Below, one piece after another: positions 6,960 through 15,415 of a stretch of 64,000 nucleotides of DNA. The translations under genes were made by a program, and so were the position numbers. Each line of letters begins with the position of its first letter. The first letter of the stretch is position 1. Origin of the DNA: Sulfitobacter sp. M39 (lineage in GTDB: Bacteria > Pseudomonadota > Alphaproteobacteria > Rhodobacterales > Rhodobacteraceae); contig NZ_WMDZ01000001.1 in the NCBI RefSeq assembly GCF_021735935.1, forward strand, positions 1,736,001 to 1,800,000. The letters are read 5' to 3'. A model generated the notes under the pieces. The model saw only the letters and a program-made list of their open reading frames with translations, ran no database searches and was not told the DNA's origin.

Positions 6960-8238
6960 TCTGGAGGAGGGAGAGCTTTTGGCTCTCCCTTTTTTGTTCG
7001 AGTTCTGGGCCATGCCGCATCAGTTGCCCCCCGACGGCGACTGGCGGTCCTGGGTGATCATGGGCGGGCGCGGTGCGGGCAAGACGCGTGCGGGGGCGGA
7101 ATGGGTGCGCGCGCAGGTCGAAGGGTCGCGGCCCTTGGATACGGGGCGCTGTCGCCGTGTGGCGCTGGTGGGCGAGACGATCGAGCAGGTACGCGAGGTG
7201 ATGATCTTTGGCGACAGCGGGATATTGGCGTGTTCGCCTGCGGATCGGCGACCGGATTGGGAGGCGACGCGCAAGCGGTTGGTCTGGCCAAACGGGGCCG
7301 TGGCGACGGTGCATACTGCGCATGACCCCGAGGGGCTGCGCGGGCCGCAGTTTGACGCGGCCTGGGTGGATGAGCTGGCCAAGTGGAAGAAGGCCGAAGA
7401 GACGTGGGACCAGTTGCAGTTTGCTTTGCGGTTGGGGGATGATCCGCGGGTCTGTGTGACCACGACTCCGCGCAATGTCGGCGTGCTGAAAAACCTGCTG
7501 GCGTCGCCGTCGACCGTGACCACCCATGCCCCGACAGAGGCGAATGCCGCGAACCTTGCGGGGTCATTTTTGGAAGAAGTGCGCGCACGCTATCGCGGGA
7601 CGCGGCTGGGGCGGCAGGAGCTGGACGGTGTGCTGTTGGCTGACGCGGAAGGAGCGCTGTGGACATCCGAGCGGATCGAGACCGGGCGGATGCGGGATGT
7701 GCCCTTGCTGGACCGGATCGTCGTGGGGTTGGACCCTGCTACCACTGCAGGCGCGGGGGCGGATGAATGCGGGATCGTGGTGGTGGGCGCGCAGACCCAA
7801 GGCCCGCCGCAGGATTGGCGCGCCGTCGTGCTGGCAGATTGTACGGTGCAGGGGGCGACCCCGTCGGGCTGGGCACGCGCGGCGATCAGCGCGATGGAGC
7901 AGTTCGGGGCAGATCGCCTTGTCGCCGAGGTCAATCAGGGCGGGCAGATGGTGGCGGAGGTCTTGCGTCAGGTTGACCCATTGGTGCCGGTCAAATCGGT
8001 CCATGCCAGCCGTGGCAAGGTCGCGCGGGCGGAGCCTGTGGCGGCGCTTTATGAGCAGGGGCGCGTGGGGCATGTGGCGGGGCTGGACGCGCTGGAGGAC
8101 CAGATGTGCCGGATGACAGCGCGGGGCTATGAGGGCGGCGGATCGCCGGACCGCGTCGATGCGCTGGTCTGGGCGCTGCATGAGCTGATGATCGAGCCTG
8201 CGGCGCAGTGGCGGCTGCCCGGGGTGCGTGGATTGTGA
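6826..8238 (+). CDS. GTA large terminase, ATPase/nuclease (RcGTA g2 homolog)
   Basis: DNA-packaging motor of the GTA particle. It is 470 residues, normal for phage TerL proteins. The Walker A motif is MGGRGAGKTRAGAEW (about residue 80), the Walker B-like acidic stretch is AWVDELAKWK, and the C-terminal RNase H-like nuclease shows VGLDPATT and the later aspartates (ERIV...RVDALVWAL). The phrase LPYLFEFW/LPFLFEFWAMPHQLPP is characteristic of GTA terminases. The ATG at 6826 is inside the small terminase gene with GGAG about 11 bases upstream; a shorter start is possible because conserved sequence only begins near residue 28. GTA terminases package host DNA without sequence choice, so no cos site is expected. 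Confidence 0.93.
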   Translation: MSAETDKRALPEADTRWTWKGRGLTSGASWIGSADVAVQDRFLNDLEEGELLALPFLFEFWAMPHQLPPDGDWRSWVIMGGRGAGKTRAGAEWVRAQVEGSRPLDTGRCRRVALVGETIEQVREVMIFGDSGILACSPADRRPDWEATRKRLVWPNGAVATVHTAHDPEGLRGPQFDAAWVDELAKWKKAEETWDQLQFALRLGDDPRVCVTTTPRNVGVLKNLLASPSTVTTHAPTEANAANLAGSFLEEVRARYRGTRLGRQELDGVLLADAEGALWTSERIETGRMRDVPLLDRIVVGLDPATTAGAGADECGIVVVGAQTQGPPQDWRAVVLADCTVQGATPSGWARAAISAMEQFGADRLVAEVNQGGQMVAEVLRQVDPLVPVKSVHASRGKVARAEPVAALYEQGRVGHVAGLDALEDQMCRMTARGYEGGGSPDRVDALVWALHELMIEPAAQWRLPGVRGL

Positions 8239-8270
8239 GCGCGTTGCGGAGGAGAGCGGCCCTTCGGGGA

Positions 8271-8295
8271 GAGTTTAACGGGCAAAATGAAGCGC
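8271..8295 (+). repeat. Copy of a dispersed repeat core inside the GTA cluster
   Basis: The sequence TTTAACGGGCAAAATGAAG and its flanks recur, with one base deleted and one change, at 48494-48517 upstream of the lysR gene. Here it lies in the 148-base gap between the large terminase and portal genes, the only sizeable gap in the early GTA operon besides the one after the capsid gene. A CCTTCGGGGAGAG stretch precedes it, as a similar CCTTCGGACG stretch does in the other copy. Confidence 0.5.
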
Positions 8296-8386
8296 TGTTG
8301 CGGGCGGGGCGTACGGTCTGGTCGGTCGGCGTTAAGGGATTGGTGAGATCTTCATGGGGCGGTCAATGAGCAGGGAGAGCAGCGGC

Positions 8387-9556
8387 ATGGTTTTTGATTT
8401 TCTCAAACGGGGGGCGGTTGAGGTAGTTGCGGAGAAGAAAGCCTCTGCCACAGGGCCTGTCGTTGCGGTTCAGACCAGCGGGCGCGTGGCCTGGAGCCCG
8501 CGCGATGTGGTCAGCCTGACGCGCAGCGGATTCTGCGGCAACCCTGTGGGGTTTCGGTCGGTGAAGCTGATTGCGGAAGCCGCGGCGGCCCTGCCGCTGG
8601 TGTTGCAGGATGCCGCGCAACGGTTCGAGAGCCATCCGCTGCTGGATCTGGTGGCACGGCCCAATGGGGCGCAGGGGCGTGCGGAGTTGCTGGAGGCGCT
8701 TTATGCGCAACTGCTGTTGACGGGCAACGGCTATATCGAGGCGGTTGGCGCGGGGCCGGTGGAGCTGCACGTCTTGCGGTCGGATCGCATGTCGGTGGTG
8801 CCGGGGGCGGACGGCTGGCCGGTGGCCTATGAATATGCCGTTGGCGGGCGCAAGCATCGGTTTGACGTGGCCGGGGATACGACCGCGATCTGTCATATCA
8901 AGAATTTCCACCCGCAGGATGACCACTATGGTTTCAGCCCGTTGCAGGCGGCGGCGATGGCCTTGGATGTGCATGGCGCGGCCTCGCGCTGGAGCAAGGC
9001 GTTGCTGGACAATGCGGCGCGGCCATCCGGGGCGATTGTGTATCGCGGGGCCGAGGGGCAGGGCAAGCTGAGCGATGATCAGTATGACCGTTTGGTCAGT
9101 GAGATGGAGAGCCATCATCAAGGCGCGCGCAATGCGGGGCGGCCGATGCTGCTGGAAGGTGGGTTGGATTGGAAGCCGATGGGGTTTTCGCCTTCGGACA
9201 TGGAGTTTCACCGCACCAAGGAGGCGGCGGCGCGGGAAGTGGCGCTGGCCTTTGGGGTGCCGCCGATGCTGCTGGGGATCGCGGGGGATGCGACTTATGC
9301 CAATTACCAGGAGGCGCATCGGGCGTTCTACCGGCTGACGGTCCTGCCCTTGGCCACGCGGGTTGCCGCGGCGCTTGGTGCGTGGCTGGCGGGGTTCACG
9401 CATGAGGCGGTGACGTTGAAGCCCGATCTGGATCAGGTGCCCGCCCTGGCGCAGGAGCGTGACGCGCAATGGGCGCGGGTGGCGGGGGCGGATTTTCTGA
9501 CGCAGGCGGAAAAGCGGTCTTTGTTGGGGCTGCCAGCGGTGGCGGCGGATGGCTGA
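8387..9556 (+). CDS. GTA portal protein (RcGTA g3 homolog)
   Basis: Forms the dodecameric ring at the capsid vertex through which DNA enters. The 389-residue HK97-type portal shows SVKLIAEAAAALPL, HPLLDLVARPN, LLLTGNGYIEAV, HIKNFHP and the C-terminal wing/clip with GVPPMLLGI and NYQEAHRAFYR, all family hallmarks. The ATG at 8387 (MVFDFLKRG) has GGGAGAG about 8 bases upstream and matches the usual GTA portal N terminus. Two upstream in-frame ATGs (8354, 8366) would add 7-11 residues of low similarity. Its 3' end overlaps the next small gene by 8 bases. Confidence 0.93.
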   Translation: MVFDFLKRGAVEVVAEKKASATGPVVAVQTSGRVAWSPRDVVSLTRSGFCGNPVGFRSVKLIAEAAAALPLVLQDAAQRFESHPLLDLVARPNGAQGRAELLEALYAQLLLTGNGYIEAVGAGPVELHVLRSDRMSVVPGADGWPVAYEYAVGGRKHRFDVAGDTTAICHIKNFHPQDDHYGFSPLQAAAMALDVHGAASRWSKALLDNAARPSGAIVYRGAEGQGKLSDDQYDRLVSEMESHHQGARNAGRPMLLEGGLDWKPMGFSPSDMEFHRTKEAAAREVALAFGVPPMLLGIAGDATYANYQEAHRAFYRLTVLPLATRVAAALGAWLAGFTHEAVTLKPDLDQVPALAQERDAQWARVAGADFLTQAEKRSLLGLPAVAADG

Positions 9557-9773
9557 GGAGATGGGATATGACCGGTTTGAATGTGCGCCGGGCTTGCGGT
9601 TGCAGGCGCATGAGAGGGTGAGCGCGATCCACCACGAGAACCTTTTGCAGCGGCTCGACCGGCTGGAGGAGATGATGGAGCGGCTGGAGCGGCGGTTGTG
9701 GTTGACCGTCTATGGTGTGGTCGCGGTGATTTTGGCGCAGGCGGTACAGTCGTTTCTGGTGGTCGCGCCGTAG
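9549..9773 (+). CDS. Small GTA membrane protein (RcGTA g3.5 position)
   Basis: A 74-residue protein with an amphipathic helix (residues about 22-48, RLDRLEEMMERLERRL) and one C-terminal membrane segment (about 50-72). It occupies the place of g3.5, a small gene between portal and protease in R. capsulatus GTA whose function is not established. Translational coupling with the portal gene (8-base overlap) supports expression. Sequence gives no further functional clue. Confidence 0.75.
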   Translation: MAEEMGYDRFECAPGLRLQAHERVSAIHHENLLQRLDRLEEMMERLERRLWLTVYGVVAVILAQAVQSFLVVAP

Positions 9774-9798
9774 CAATTTGAACGCAAGGGAGGGTGTC

Positions 9799-10413
9799 AT
9801 GGAAGATGGCATGCGCTTCGGCCTCGGGTCGGAGAACGGGAGAGGTTTGCCCCATATGGGCGCTGGGTTGGAGCATAAGTTCGCGCGTTTCGACGAGGGG
9901 CTTGTGGTGGAGGGCGGCACCGAGATCAGCGGCTATGCCAGCCTGTTCGGGCGGGTCGATCAGGGCGGTGATCTGGTGGCACGGGGGGCCTATGGTGCGT
10001 CGCTGGCGGCGGCGCAGGCCGCGGGGCGTCGGATCAAGATGCTGTGGCAGCATGATCCGGCACAGCCCATCGGCGTCTGGGACGAGCTGCACGAGGATGC
10101 GCGGGGGCTCTGGGTCAAGGGGCGGCTGCTGGACAGTGTGGCGCGGGGCCGCGAGGCGGCGGCCTTGATCGAGGCCGGAGCGATTGATGGCCTTAGCATC
10201 GGCTATCGCACGCAGCGGGCGGCCAAGAATGACGCGGGCCAGCGGGTGCTGCAGACCCTGGACCTGTGGGAGGTGTCGCTGGTGACCTTTCCCATGCTCC
10301 CTACGGCGCGGATCGCGGCCAAGGGGGATTTCATCGCCGTCGGAGACGTCTTGCGCGGCATGGCCGGTGTCTTTGACGACGCGCGGCGGAATTTGAACCG
10401 GAACGGAGGGTAA
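9799..10413 (+). CDS. GTA prohead protease (HK97 family, RcGTA g4 homolog)
   Basis: Serine protease of family U35 that trims the capsid protein during head maturation. It is 204 residues. The motif ISGYASLFGRVDQGGD opens the domain; the catalytic His is in MLWQHDPAQPIG and the catalytic Ser in IDGLSIGYR; LWEVSLVTFPM ends it. These are the standard signatures. AAGGGAGGG lies 6 bases before the ATG; an earlier in-frame TTG at 9778 is unlikely. It is followed 4 bases later by the capsid gene frame. Confidence 0.92.
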   Translation: MEDGMRFGLGSENGRGLPHMGAGLEHKFARFDEGLVVEGGTEISGYASLFGRVDQGGDLVARGAYGASLAAAQAAGRRIKMLWQHDPAQPIGVWDELHEDARGLWVKGRLLDSVARGREAAALIEAGAIDGLSIGYRTQRAAKNDAGQRVLQTLDLWEVSLVTFPMLPTARIAAKGDFIAVGDVLRGMAGVFDDARRNLNRNGG

Positions 10414-10417
10414 GCGG

Positions 10418-11593
10418 ATGAAACGAAACGAGGATGACATGGGCACCGAGCCCCAAGGCGCGGTCGAGGAGATGCGCCGCGCTGTGGGTGGATTTGTGCA
10501 GGATTTCAAAGGGTTTCAGGACGAGATGACGACCAAGTTGCAACAAACAGAAGAGCGAATGACTATGTTGGATCGAAAGATGACTTTGCCTGCGCGCACA
10601 CCATTGGCGGGGGCTGTGGACAGCGGTGCGCCGCATCAGAAGGCGCTGCATGCGTATGTCCGCAATGGCGACGACGACGGGTTGCGCGGGCTTGAGCTGG
10701 AGAGCAAGGCGCTGTCAGCGGCGGTGAATTCGGATGGTGGCTATCTGGTGGACCCGCAGACCTCGGATCGGGTGAAGTCGGTGTTGAATGCCACGGCCTC
10801 TATCCGGGCGATTGCGTCGGTGGTGCAGGTCGAGGCGACCTCTTACGACGTGCTGGTGGATCATGCGGATGTGGGTGCCGGTTGGGCGACAGAAACGGGG
10901 GCCGTGTCCGAGACCGATACGCCGCAGATCGACCGGATCACCATCCCGCTGCACGAGTTGAGCGCGTTGCCCAAAGCCTCGCAGCGGTTGCTGGATGACA
11001 GTGCCTTTGACATCGAAGCGTGGTTGGCGGGGCGGATCGCCGACAAATTCTCGCGGGCCGAGGCCGCGGCCTTTATCCACGGGGACGGGATCGACAAGCC
11101 CAAGGGGTTTCTTGCCCATGACACCGTCGACAATGTGATCTGGGAATGGGGCAATCTGGGCTATGTGCCCACCGGTGTTGCTGGCGAGATCACGGCGGAT
11201 GCGGTGGTTGATCTGGTCTATGCGCTTGGGGCGCAGTACCGCGCGCAGGCGAGCTTTGTGATGAGCTCTAAGACCGCGGGCATTGTGCGCAAGCTCAAGG
11301 ATCTGGACGGGCGGTTCCTGTGGTCTGACGGGATGACGCAGGGCCAGCCCGCGCGGCTGATGGGCTATCCGGTGCTGGTGGCCGAGGACATGCCCGATGT
11401 GGCGGCGGATTCATTCTCGGTCGCCTTCGGGGATTTTGCCGCCGGTTACACGGTAGCAGAGCGGCCCGACCTGCGGATCCTGCGCGATCCCTTCAGCGCC
11501 AAGCCGCATGTGTTGTTCTATGCCACCAAACGGGTGGGCGGCGACGTGAGCGACTTTGCCGCGATCAAGCTGCTGAAATTCGGCACCGCCTAA
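10418..11593 (+). CDS. GTA major capsid protein (HK97 fold, RcGTA g5 homolog)
   Basis: Shell protein of the GTA head, 391 residues. Residues 1 to about 100 form the charged coiled-coil delta/scaffold domain expected to be removed by the g4 protease; the mature part begins around ALSAAVNSDGGYLVDP. HK97 features include the P-loop-like SDRVKSVL...IRAIASVV, the E-loop and the TDTPQIDRITIPLHELSALPKAS segment, and the A domain FVMSSKTAGIVRKLKDLDGRF. ATG at 10418 follows GGAGGGTAAGCGG; a second ATG (10439) is in frame. A 157-base gap follows, containing a GGGGC/GCCCC hairpin that might mark a processed 3' end of a strongly expressed capsid message. Confidence 0.95.
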   Translation: MKRNEDDMGTEPQGAVEEMRRAVGGFVQDFKGFQDEMTTKLQQTEERMTMLDRKMTLPARTPLAGAVDSGAPHQKALHAYVRNGDDDGLRGLELESKALSAAVNSDGGYLVDPQTSDRVKSVLNATASIRAIASVVQVEATSYDVLVDHADVGAGWATETGAVSETDTPQIDRITIPLHELSALPKASQRLLDDSAFDIEAWLAGRIADKFSRAEAAAFIHGDGIDKPKGFLAHDTVDNVIWEWGNLGYVPTGVAGEITADAVVDLVYALGAQYRAQASFVMSSKTAGIVRKLKDLDGRFLWSDGMTQGQPARLMGYPVLVAEDMPDVAADSFSVAFGDFAAGYTVAERPDLRILRDPFSAKPHVLFYATKRVGGDVSDFAAIKLLKFGTA

Positions 11594-11750
11594 GCCGCGG
11601 GGTCGAATAGGGGGGCTGGCGGTGGCTGGCCCCATCCCCCGGGCGCGCCGTGATGCGCCGGGTGCATTGCCTAGCTGCTGCCTCCGACCGAGCGATGCAG
11701 CCGGGGTGCGCGTCCGGGGGGCTTTGGCGGGCTAGATTTGGAGCGATGAG

Positions 11751-12347
11751 ATGTTGATCGAAGAGACAGGGGTGGCGGAGGCCGATCTGCCGCTGGAGCC
11801 GTTCAAGGCGCATTTGCGGATGGGCAGCGGTTTTGGCACCGAAACCGTACAAGAGCCCGTTTTGGCGAGCTTTTTGCGTGCCGCCATTGCCGCGATTGAG
11901 GCGCGCACAGGTAAGGCGCTGATCTCGCGGTTGTTTACCATGACCTTGCAAGAGTGGACGGACCCGCAGGCGCAGGCTTTGCCCGTGGGGCCGGTCGGGC
12001 AGATCGTGAGTGTCACCGTGGTGGCGCGGGATGCGATGGAGACGGTGATTGACCCGCAGCGCTATTGGCTGGTGCGCGATATGCAGGCTCCGCTGCTGAA
12101 ACCATCAGGGGCGATGCTGCCGTTCATCCCGCCGCAAGGATCGGTGCAGGTCGTGTTCGAGGCGGGGCTTGGTGAAAGCTGGGGCGCTGTGCCCGCGGAT
12201 TTGCAGCAGGCCGTGCTGATGCTGGCGGCGCATTACTATGAATACCGCCATGAGACCCGTCTTGGGGACGGCTGTATGCCCTTTGGGGTGAGCAGCCTGA
12301 TCGAACGCTACCGCCCGCTGCGGATCGGCTTGGGGGCACGCGCATGA
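11751..12347 (+). CDS. GTA head-tail adaptor (gp6-like connector, RcGTA g6 homolog)
   Basis: 198-residue protein of the phage gp6-like head-tail connector family, which forms the ring between portal and tail. Supporting sequence: EPFKAHLRMG (typical start of the domain, L-x-x-K-x-H-L-R), IAAIEARTGKALISR, and LPADLQQAVLMLAAHYYEYRH near the C terminus. The stop overlaps the next start by 4 bases (ATGA). Order portal-protease-capsid-connector is as in R. capsulatus GTA. Confidence 0.88.
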   Translation: MLIEETGVAEADLPLEPFKAHLRMGSGFGTETVQEPVLASFLRAAIAAIEARTGKALISRLFTMTLQEWTDPQAQALPVGPVGQIVSVTVVARDAMETVIDPQRYWLVRDMQAPLLKPSGAMLPFIPPQGSVQVVFEAGLGESWGAVPADLQQAVLMLAAHYYEYRHETRLGDGCMPFGVSSLIERYRPLRIGLGARA

Positions 12348-12682
12348 GCCGGCTGTCATTGAGCCGCCGTTTGGTGTTGGAGGCGCAGGTGCCTCAGCCT
12401 GATGGCGCGGGCGGAGAGAGCCGGAGCTGGGTGCGTGTGGGGGATCTCTGGGCGGATGTTACGGCGCGGCGCGGCCGGCGTTTGGGCCGTGGCGGTATTG
12501 CGGTGAGCCGCGGGGTCTATGTGGTGACGGTACGGGGTGCGCCAGTGGGCGATCCCGCGCGCCCCTTGCCGCAGCAGCGCTTTCGCGAGGGCACACGGGT
12601 TTATCAGATTCAGTCGGTGGCCGAGCAGGACTCACAAGGGCGGTATCTGGCCTGCCTGACCCATGAGGAGGTGGCGGTATGA
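12344..12682 (+). CDS. GTA head-closure/stopper protein (RcGTA g7 homolog)
   Basis: 112-residue SPP1 gp16/HK97 gp10-like head closure protein (phage head-tail joining family). The start RLVLEAQVPQPDGAGGESRSW, the W-x-D-V-T-A segment and the C-terminal RVYQIQSVAEQDSQGRYLAC are typical of this beta-barrel family. ATGA overlap with the connector upstream and a 4-base overlap with the gene downstream show tight translational coupling. Confidence 0.85.
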   Translation: MSRLSLSRRLVLEAQVPQPDGAGGESRSWVRVGDLWADVTARRGRRLGRGGIAVSRGVYVVTVRGAPVGDPARPLPQQRFREGTRVYQIQSVAEQDSQGRYLACLTHEEVAV

Positions 12683-13089
12683 GCTATGGCATGGGGTTTG
12701 CCCTGCAACAGGCGGTCTTTGGCGTGTTGAGCACGGATCAGGAGATCACGGCGCTGGTGGGGGATGCGGTTTTTGATGCGGCCCCTGCCGGGGAGGTGCC
12801 GGCGCTGTACGTGCAGTTGGGGCCCGAAGCGGTGCGCGATGCCTCTGACGGGACGGGCGGCGGGGCGGAGCATCGTTTCACGGTTCTGGTCGTGACGCAT
12901 CATGCGGGGTTCGCCCCTGCGAAACAGGTGGCCGCTGCGGTGAGTGATGCGCTGGTCGGTGGGCAGTTTGGCCTGAGCCGCGGGCGGCTGGTGAGCCTGC
13001 GGTTCGAGCGGGCCGTCGCACGACAGGTCGGGGCGGATGCGCGCCGCCAGATAGAGATGCGGTTCAGGGCGCGGGTTCAGGACGGCTGA
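12679..13089 (+). CDS. GTA tail terminator (DUF3168 family, RcGTA g8 homolog)
   Basis: 136 residues, DUF3168/tail terminator family, which caps the tail tube and joins it to the head. Recognisable parts are the LQQAVFGVLSTDQEITALVG start, VQLGPEAVRDAS and the C-terminal ARRQIEMRFRARVQD. It begins 4 bases inside the preceding gene. Confidence 0.85.
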   Translation: MSYGMGFALQQAVFGVLSTDQEITALVGDAVFDAAPAGEVPALYVQLGPEAVRDASDGTGGGAEHRFTVLVVTHHAGFAPAKQVAAAVSDALVGGQFGLSRGRLVSLRFERAVARQVGADARRQIEMRFRARVQDG

Positions 13090-13123
13090 GCCGAGGTTTC
13101 AGGAAATTAACAGGAGAGTGGAT

Positions 13124-13564
13124 ATGGCTGTTCAAGCGGGCAAAGATCTTTTGGTCAAGGTGGACATGACGAGCGATGGTCAGTTCGAAACGATCGCGGG
13201 GCTGCGTGCCACGCGGGTGAGCTTTAACGCGGAGCCGGTTGAGGTGACCTCGCTTGACAGTGAGGGGGGCTGGCGGGAGCTGCTGGCGGGCGCGGGCGTC
13301 CGATCTGCCGCGATCAGCGGGTCGGGTGTGTTTCGCGATGCGGGCACGGATGAACGCGCACGGCAGCTGTTTTTTGACGGGCTGACGCCGGATTTTCAGA
13401 TCGTGATCCCCAGCTTTGGTATCATTGAGGGGCCGTTCCAGGTGGCGGCGATTGAATATGGCGGGTCGCTGAATGGGGAGGCGACCTATGAGTTGAGCCT
13501 GCAGTCCGCGGGGCAGCTGAGCTTTACCGCGGATACGGCAGACGCACCCGGGGGCGGGGTCTGA
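13124..13564 (+). CDS. GTA major tail tube protein (RcGTA g9 homolog)
   Basis: 146-residue phage major tail protein (TP901-1/HK97 type) that polymerises into the tail tube. MAVQAGKDLLVKVD, VEVTSLDSEGGWRELL and the SGVFRDAGTDE/RQLFFDG segments are typical. The ATG at 13124 has AGGAGAG 6 bases upstream; a GTG six bases earlier would overlap that ribosome binding site. The tube gene has its own strong ribosome binding site, unlike its translationally coupled neighbours, which fits the high copy number of the product. Confidence 0.9.
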   Translation: MAVQAGKDLLVKVDMTSDGQFETIAGLRATRVSFNAEPVEVTSLDSEGGWRELLAGAGVRSAAISGSGVFRDAGTDERARQLFFDGLTPDFQIVIPSFGIIEGPFQVAAIEYGGSLNGEATYELSLQSAGQLSFTADTADAPGGGV

Positions 13565-13566
13565 TC

Positions 13567-13881
13567 ATGGTGAACCGGTGGCGAGGGGATGTGGCCCTGG
13601 TGGTGAACGGGCAACGGCGCGTGGCACGGCTTACTCTGGGGGCTTTGGCCGAGCTGGAGGACGCGCTGGAGGAGCCGTCGCTGGTGGCTTTGGTCGAGCG
13701 GTTCGAGGGTCATCGGTTCAGCAGTCGGGATGTGCTGTTGCTGCTGGCTGCGGGGCTGCGTGCAGGGGGAACCGAGGTGAGCGCCGAGACGCTGGCGCAG
13801 GCCGAGATCGAGGGCGGGCCGGTGGCCGCCTCTCAGGCCGCCGCAGAGCTTTTGGCGCGTGCCTTTGTCGTGCCGGTATGA
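13567..13881 (+). CDS. GTA tail assembly chaperone (RcGTA g10 homolog)
   Basis: 104-residue GTA_gp10 family protein: VNRWRGDVALVVNGQRRVARLTLGALAELE, then VALVERFEGHRFSSRDVLLLLAAGL. This family binds the tape measure protein during tail assembly. It starts 2 bases after the tail tube gene and its stop overlaps the next start (ATGA). In long-tailed phages this position often carries a programmed frameshift between two chaperones; here two separate overlapping genes do the job. Confidence 0.85.
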   Translation: MVNRWRGDVALVVNGQRRVARLTLGALAELEDALEEPSLVALVERFEGHRFSSRDVLLLLAAGLRAGGTEVSAETLAQAEIEGGPVAASQAAAELLARAFVVPV

Positions 13882-14111
13882 GCGTGCCGCCCAAGAGGAG
13901 TGGGACAAAGACAGCGCAGGGGATGGATTGGGCGGCGCTACTGCGGGCGGGGCTGAGGGGATTGACGCTGACGCCCGACGCATTCTGGGCGCTCACGCCG
14001 GCAGAGCTGCAACTGATGCTGGGGAGCGAGGCGGGGCGGGCACCGCTGTTGGGGGATGGATTGGCGGCCTTGATGGCGGCTTATCCCGATAGGCAGAGAG
14101 AGGAAGACTGA
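13878..14111 (+). CDS. GTA tail assembly chaperone 2 (RcGTA g10.1 position, rcc01693 family)
   Basis: 77-residue protein starting in the ATGA overlap with g10. The conserved phrases MDWAALLRAGLRGLTLTPDAFWALTPAELQLMLG place it in the small phage tail assembly chaperone family known from GTA clusters. It ends at the TGATG overlap with the tape measure gene. A longer open frame extends upstream but overlaps g10 almost entirely and has no sensible start. Confidence 0.8.
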   Translation: MSVPPKRSGTKTAQGMDWAALLRAGLRGLTLTPDAFWALTPAELQLMLGSEAGRAPLLGDGLAALMAAYPDRQREED

Positions 14112-14770
14112 TGGCACAGGATGATACATTCGACGGGCTAGAGGACGGTGCAGAGCGGTTGAATGATACGCTTGGCGCGACGGCCACGCTTGTGGCTGGT
14201 TTCGATACCGAACTGCGCCGTATGCGCAGCGCATTGGCCGCGACAGGCAAGGATGTCGCGACGCTGGAGAAAGGGCTGAGCCGTGGATTGCGCAAGGCCT
14301 TTGATGGTGTCGCGTTTGACGGGATGAAACTGTCGGATGCCCTGTCCACCGTGGCGCGGTCGATGGTGAACACGACTTATAACGCGGCGATGAAGCCGGT
14401 CACCGATCACGTCGGCGGGCTGATCAGTCAGGGGGTGGGGTCACTGGTGCAGGGGATACTCCCCTTTGCCGATGGGGCACCGTTTTCTCAAGGACGTGTG
14501 ATGCCTTTTGCCCAAGGGGGGATTGTCAGCACCGCCACAGGCTTTGGCATGCGTGGGGGGATGGGGCTGATGGGCGAGGCCGGGCCGGAAGCGATCATGC
14601 CCTTGGCACGGGGGCCGGACGGTAAGCTGGGTGTCAAAGGGGGCGCGAGCGGCGGGACGAGTGTGGTCATGAACATCACCACCCCTGATGTGCAGGGGTT
14701 CCAACGCAGTCAAAGCCAGATCGCCGCACAGCTGAGCCGCGCGCTGAATGCTGGCAACCGTAACCGCTAG
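14111..14770 (+). CDS. GTA tape measure protein (RcGTA g11 homolog)
   Basis: Only 219 residues, which predicts a short tail because tape measure length sets tail length. The N-terminal half is helical (LNDTLGATATLVAGFDTELRRMRSAL); the middle has the phage tape-measure segment FADGAPFSQGRVMPFAQGGI; MRGGMGLMGEAGPEAIMPLARGPDGKLGV is the conserved lambda-H-like C-terminal signature. ATG overlaps the upstream stop (TGATG). Confidence 0.9.
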   Translation: MAQDDTFDGLEDGAERLNDTLGATATLVAGFDTELRRMRSALAATGKDVATLEKGLSRGLRKAFDGVAFDGMKLSDALSTVARSMVNTTYNAAMKPVTDHVGGLISQGVGSLVQGILPFADGAPFSQGRVMPFAQGGIVSTATGFGMRGGMGLMGEAGPEAIMPLARGPDGKLGVKGGASGGTSVVMNITTPDVQGFQRSQSQIAAQLSRALNAGNRNR

Positions 14771-14782
14771 GGGAGCAAGCCA

Positions 14783-15415
14783 ATGAATTTTCACGATGTC
14801 AGATTTCCACCTAGCCTGAGCTTTGGGTCCCTCGGGGGGCCGCAACGCCGTACCGATGTGGTGACGCTCGCCAACGGGTATGAGGAGCGCAATACGCCCT
14901 GGGCCCATTCACGCCGTGTCTACGATGCGGGGCTGGGGATGCGCTCTATCGACGATGTCCAAGCGCTCACGGGGTTCTTTGAGGCGCGTATGGGACAGAT
15001 GTATGGGTTTCGCTGGAAGGACTGGGCGGACTTTAAATCCTGTGCGTCCTCTGTCGGTGTTGCGTTCGAGGATCAGAGCCTCGGGTACGGGGATGGTGTG
15101 CGGACGGAATATCAACTGGTGAAGAGCTATGCCTCCGGTGGACACAGCTATCTGCGACCAATCACCAAGCCGGTTGCCGGAACCGTGTGCGTGGGGATAG
15201 AGCAGGACGCCCTGCAAGAGGGGAGCGATTATGAGGTTGATCTGAGCACCGGCATCATTCGTTTCGCCCATGCGCCGGACCCCGAGATGCAGGTGTCGGC
15301 GGGGTTCGAATTCGACGTGCCTGTCCGCTTTGACACAGATCGGATTCTGGTCAGTGTTGCCAGTTTTCAGGCGGGGCAGGTGCCGAATGTGCCTGTGATC
15401 GAGGTGCGGGTATGA
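14783..15415 (+). CDS. GTA distal tail protein (DUF2460, RcGTA g12 homolog)
   Basis: 210-residue DUF2460 family protein that forms the distal tail ring joining tube and baseplate. FHDVRFPPSLSFGSLGGPQRRTDVVTLANGYEERN is close to the family's signature start (shown here only in part: RFPPSLSFGS), followed by RMGQMYGFRWKDWADFKS. GGGGAGCAAG lies 6-8 bases before the ATG. Its stop overlaps the g13 start by 4 bases. Confidence 0.92.
   Translation: MNFHDVRFPPSLSFGSLGGPQRRTDVVTLANGYEERNTPWAHSRRVYDAGLGMRSIDDVQALTGFFEARMGQMYGFRWKDWADFKSCASSVGVAFEDQSLGYGDGVRTEYQLVKSYASGGHSYLRPITKPVAGTVCVGIEQDALQEGSDYEVDLSTGIIRFAHAPDPEMQVSAGFEFDVPVRFDTDRILVSVASFQAGQVPNVPVIEVRV

Noticed and set aside
11652..11756. A 34-codon frame between the capsid and connector genes
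   Set aside because: No ribosome binding site, Cys/Arg-rich composition and overlap with the connector start; treated as non-coding.
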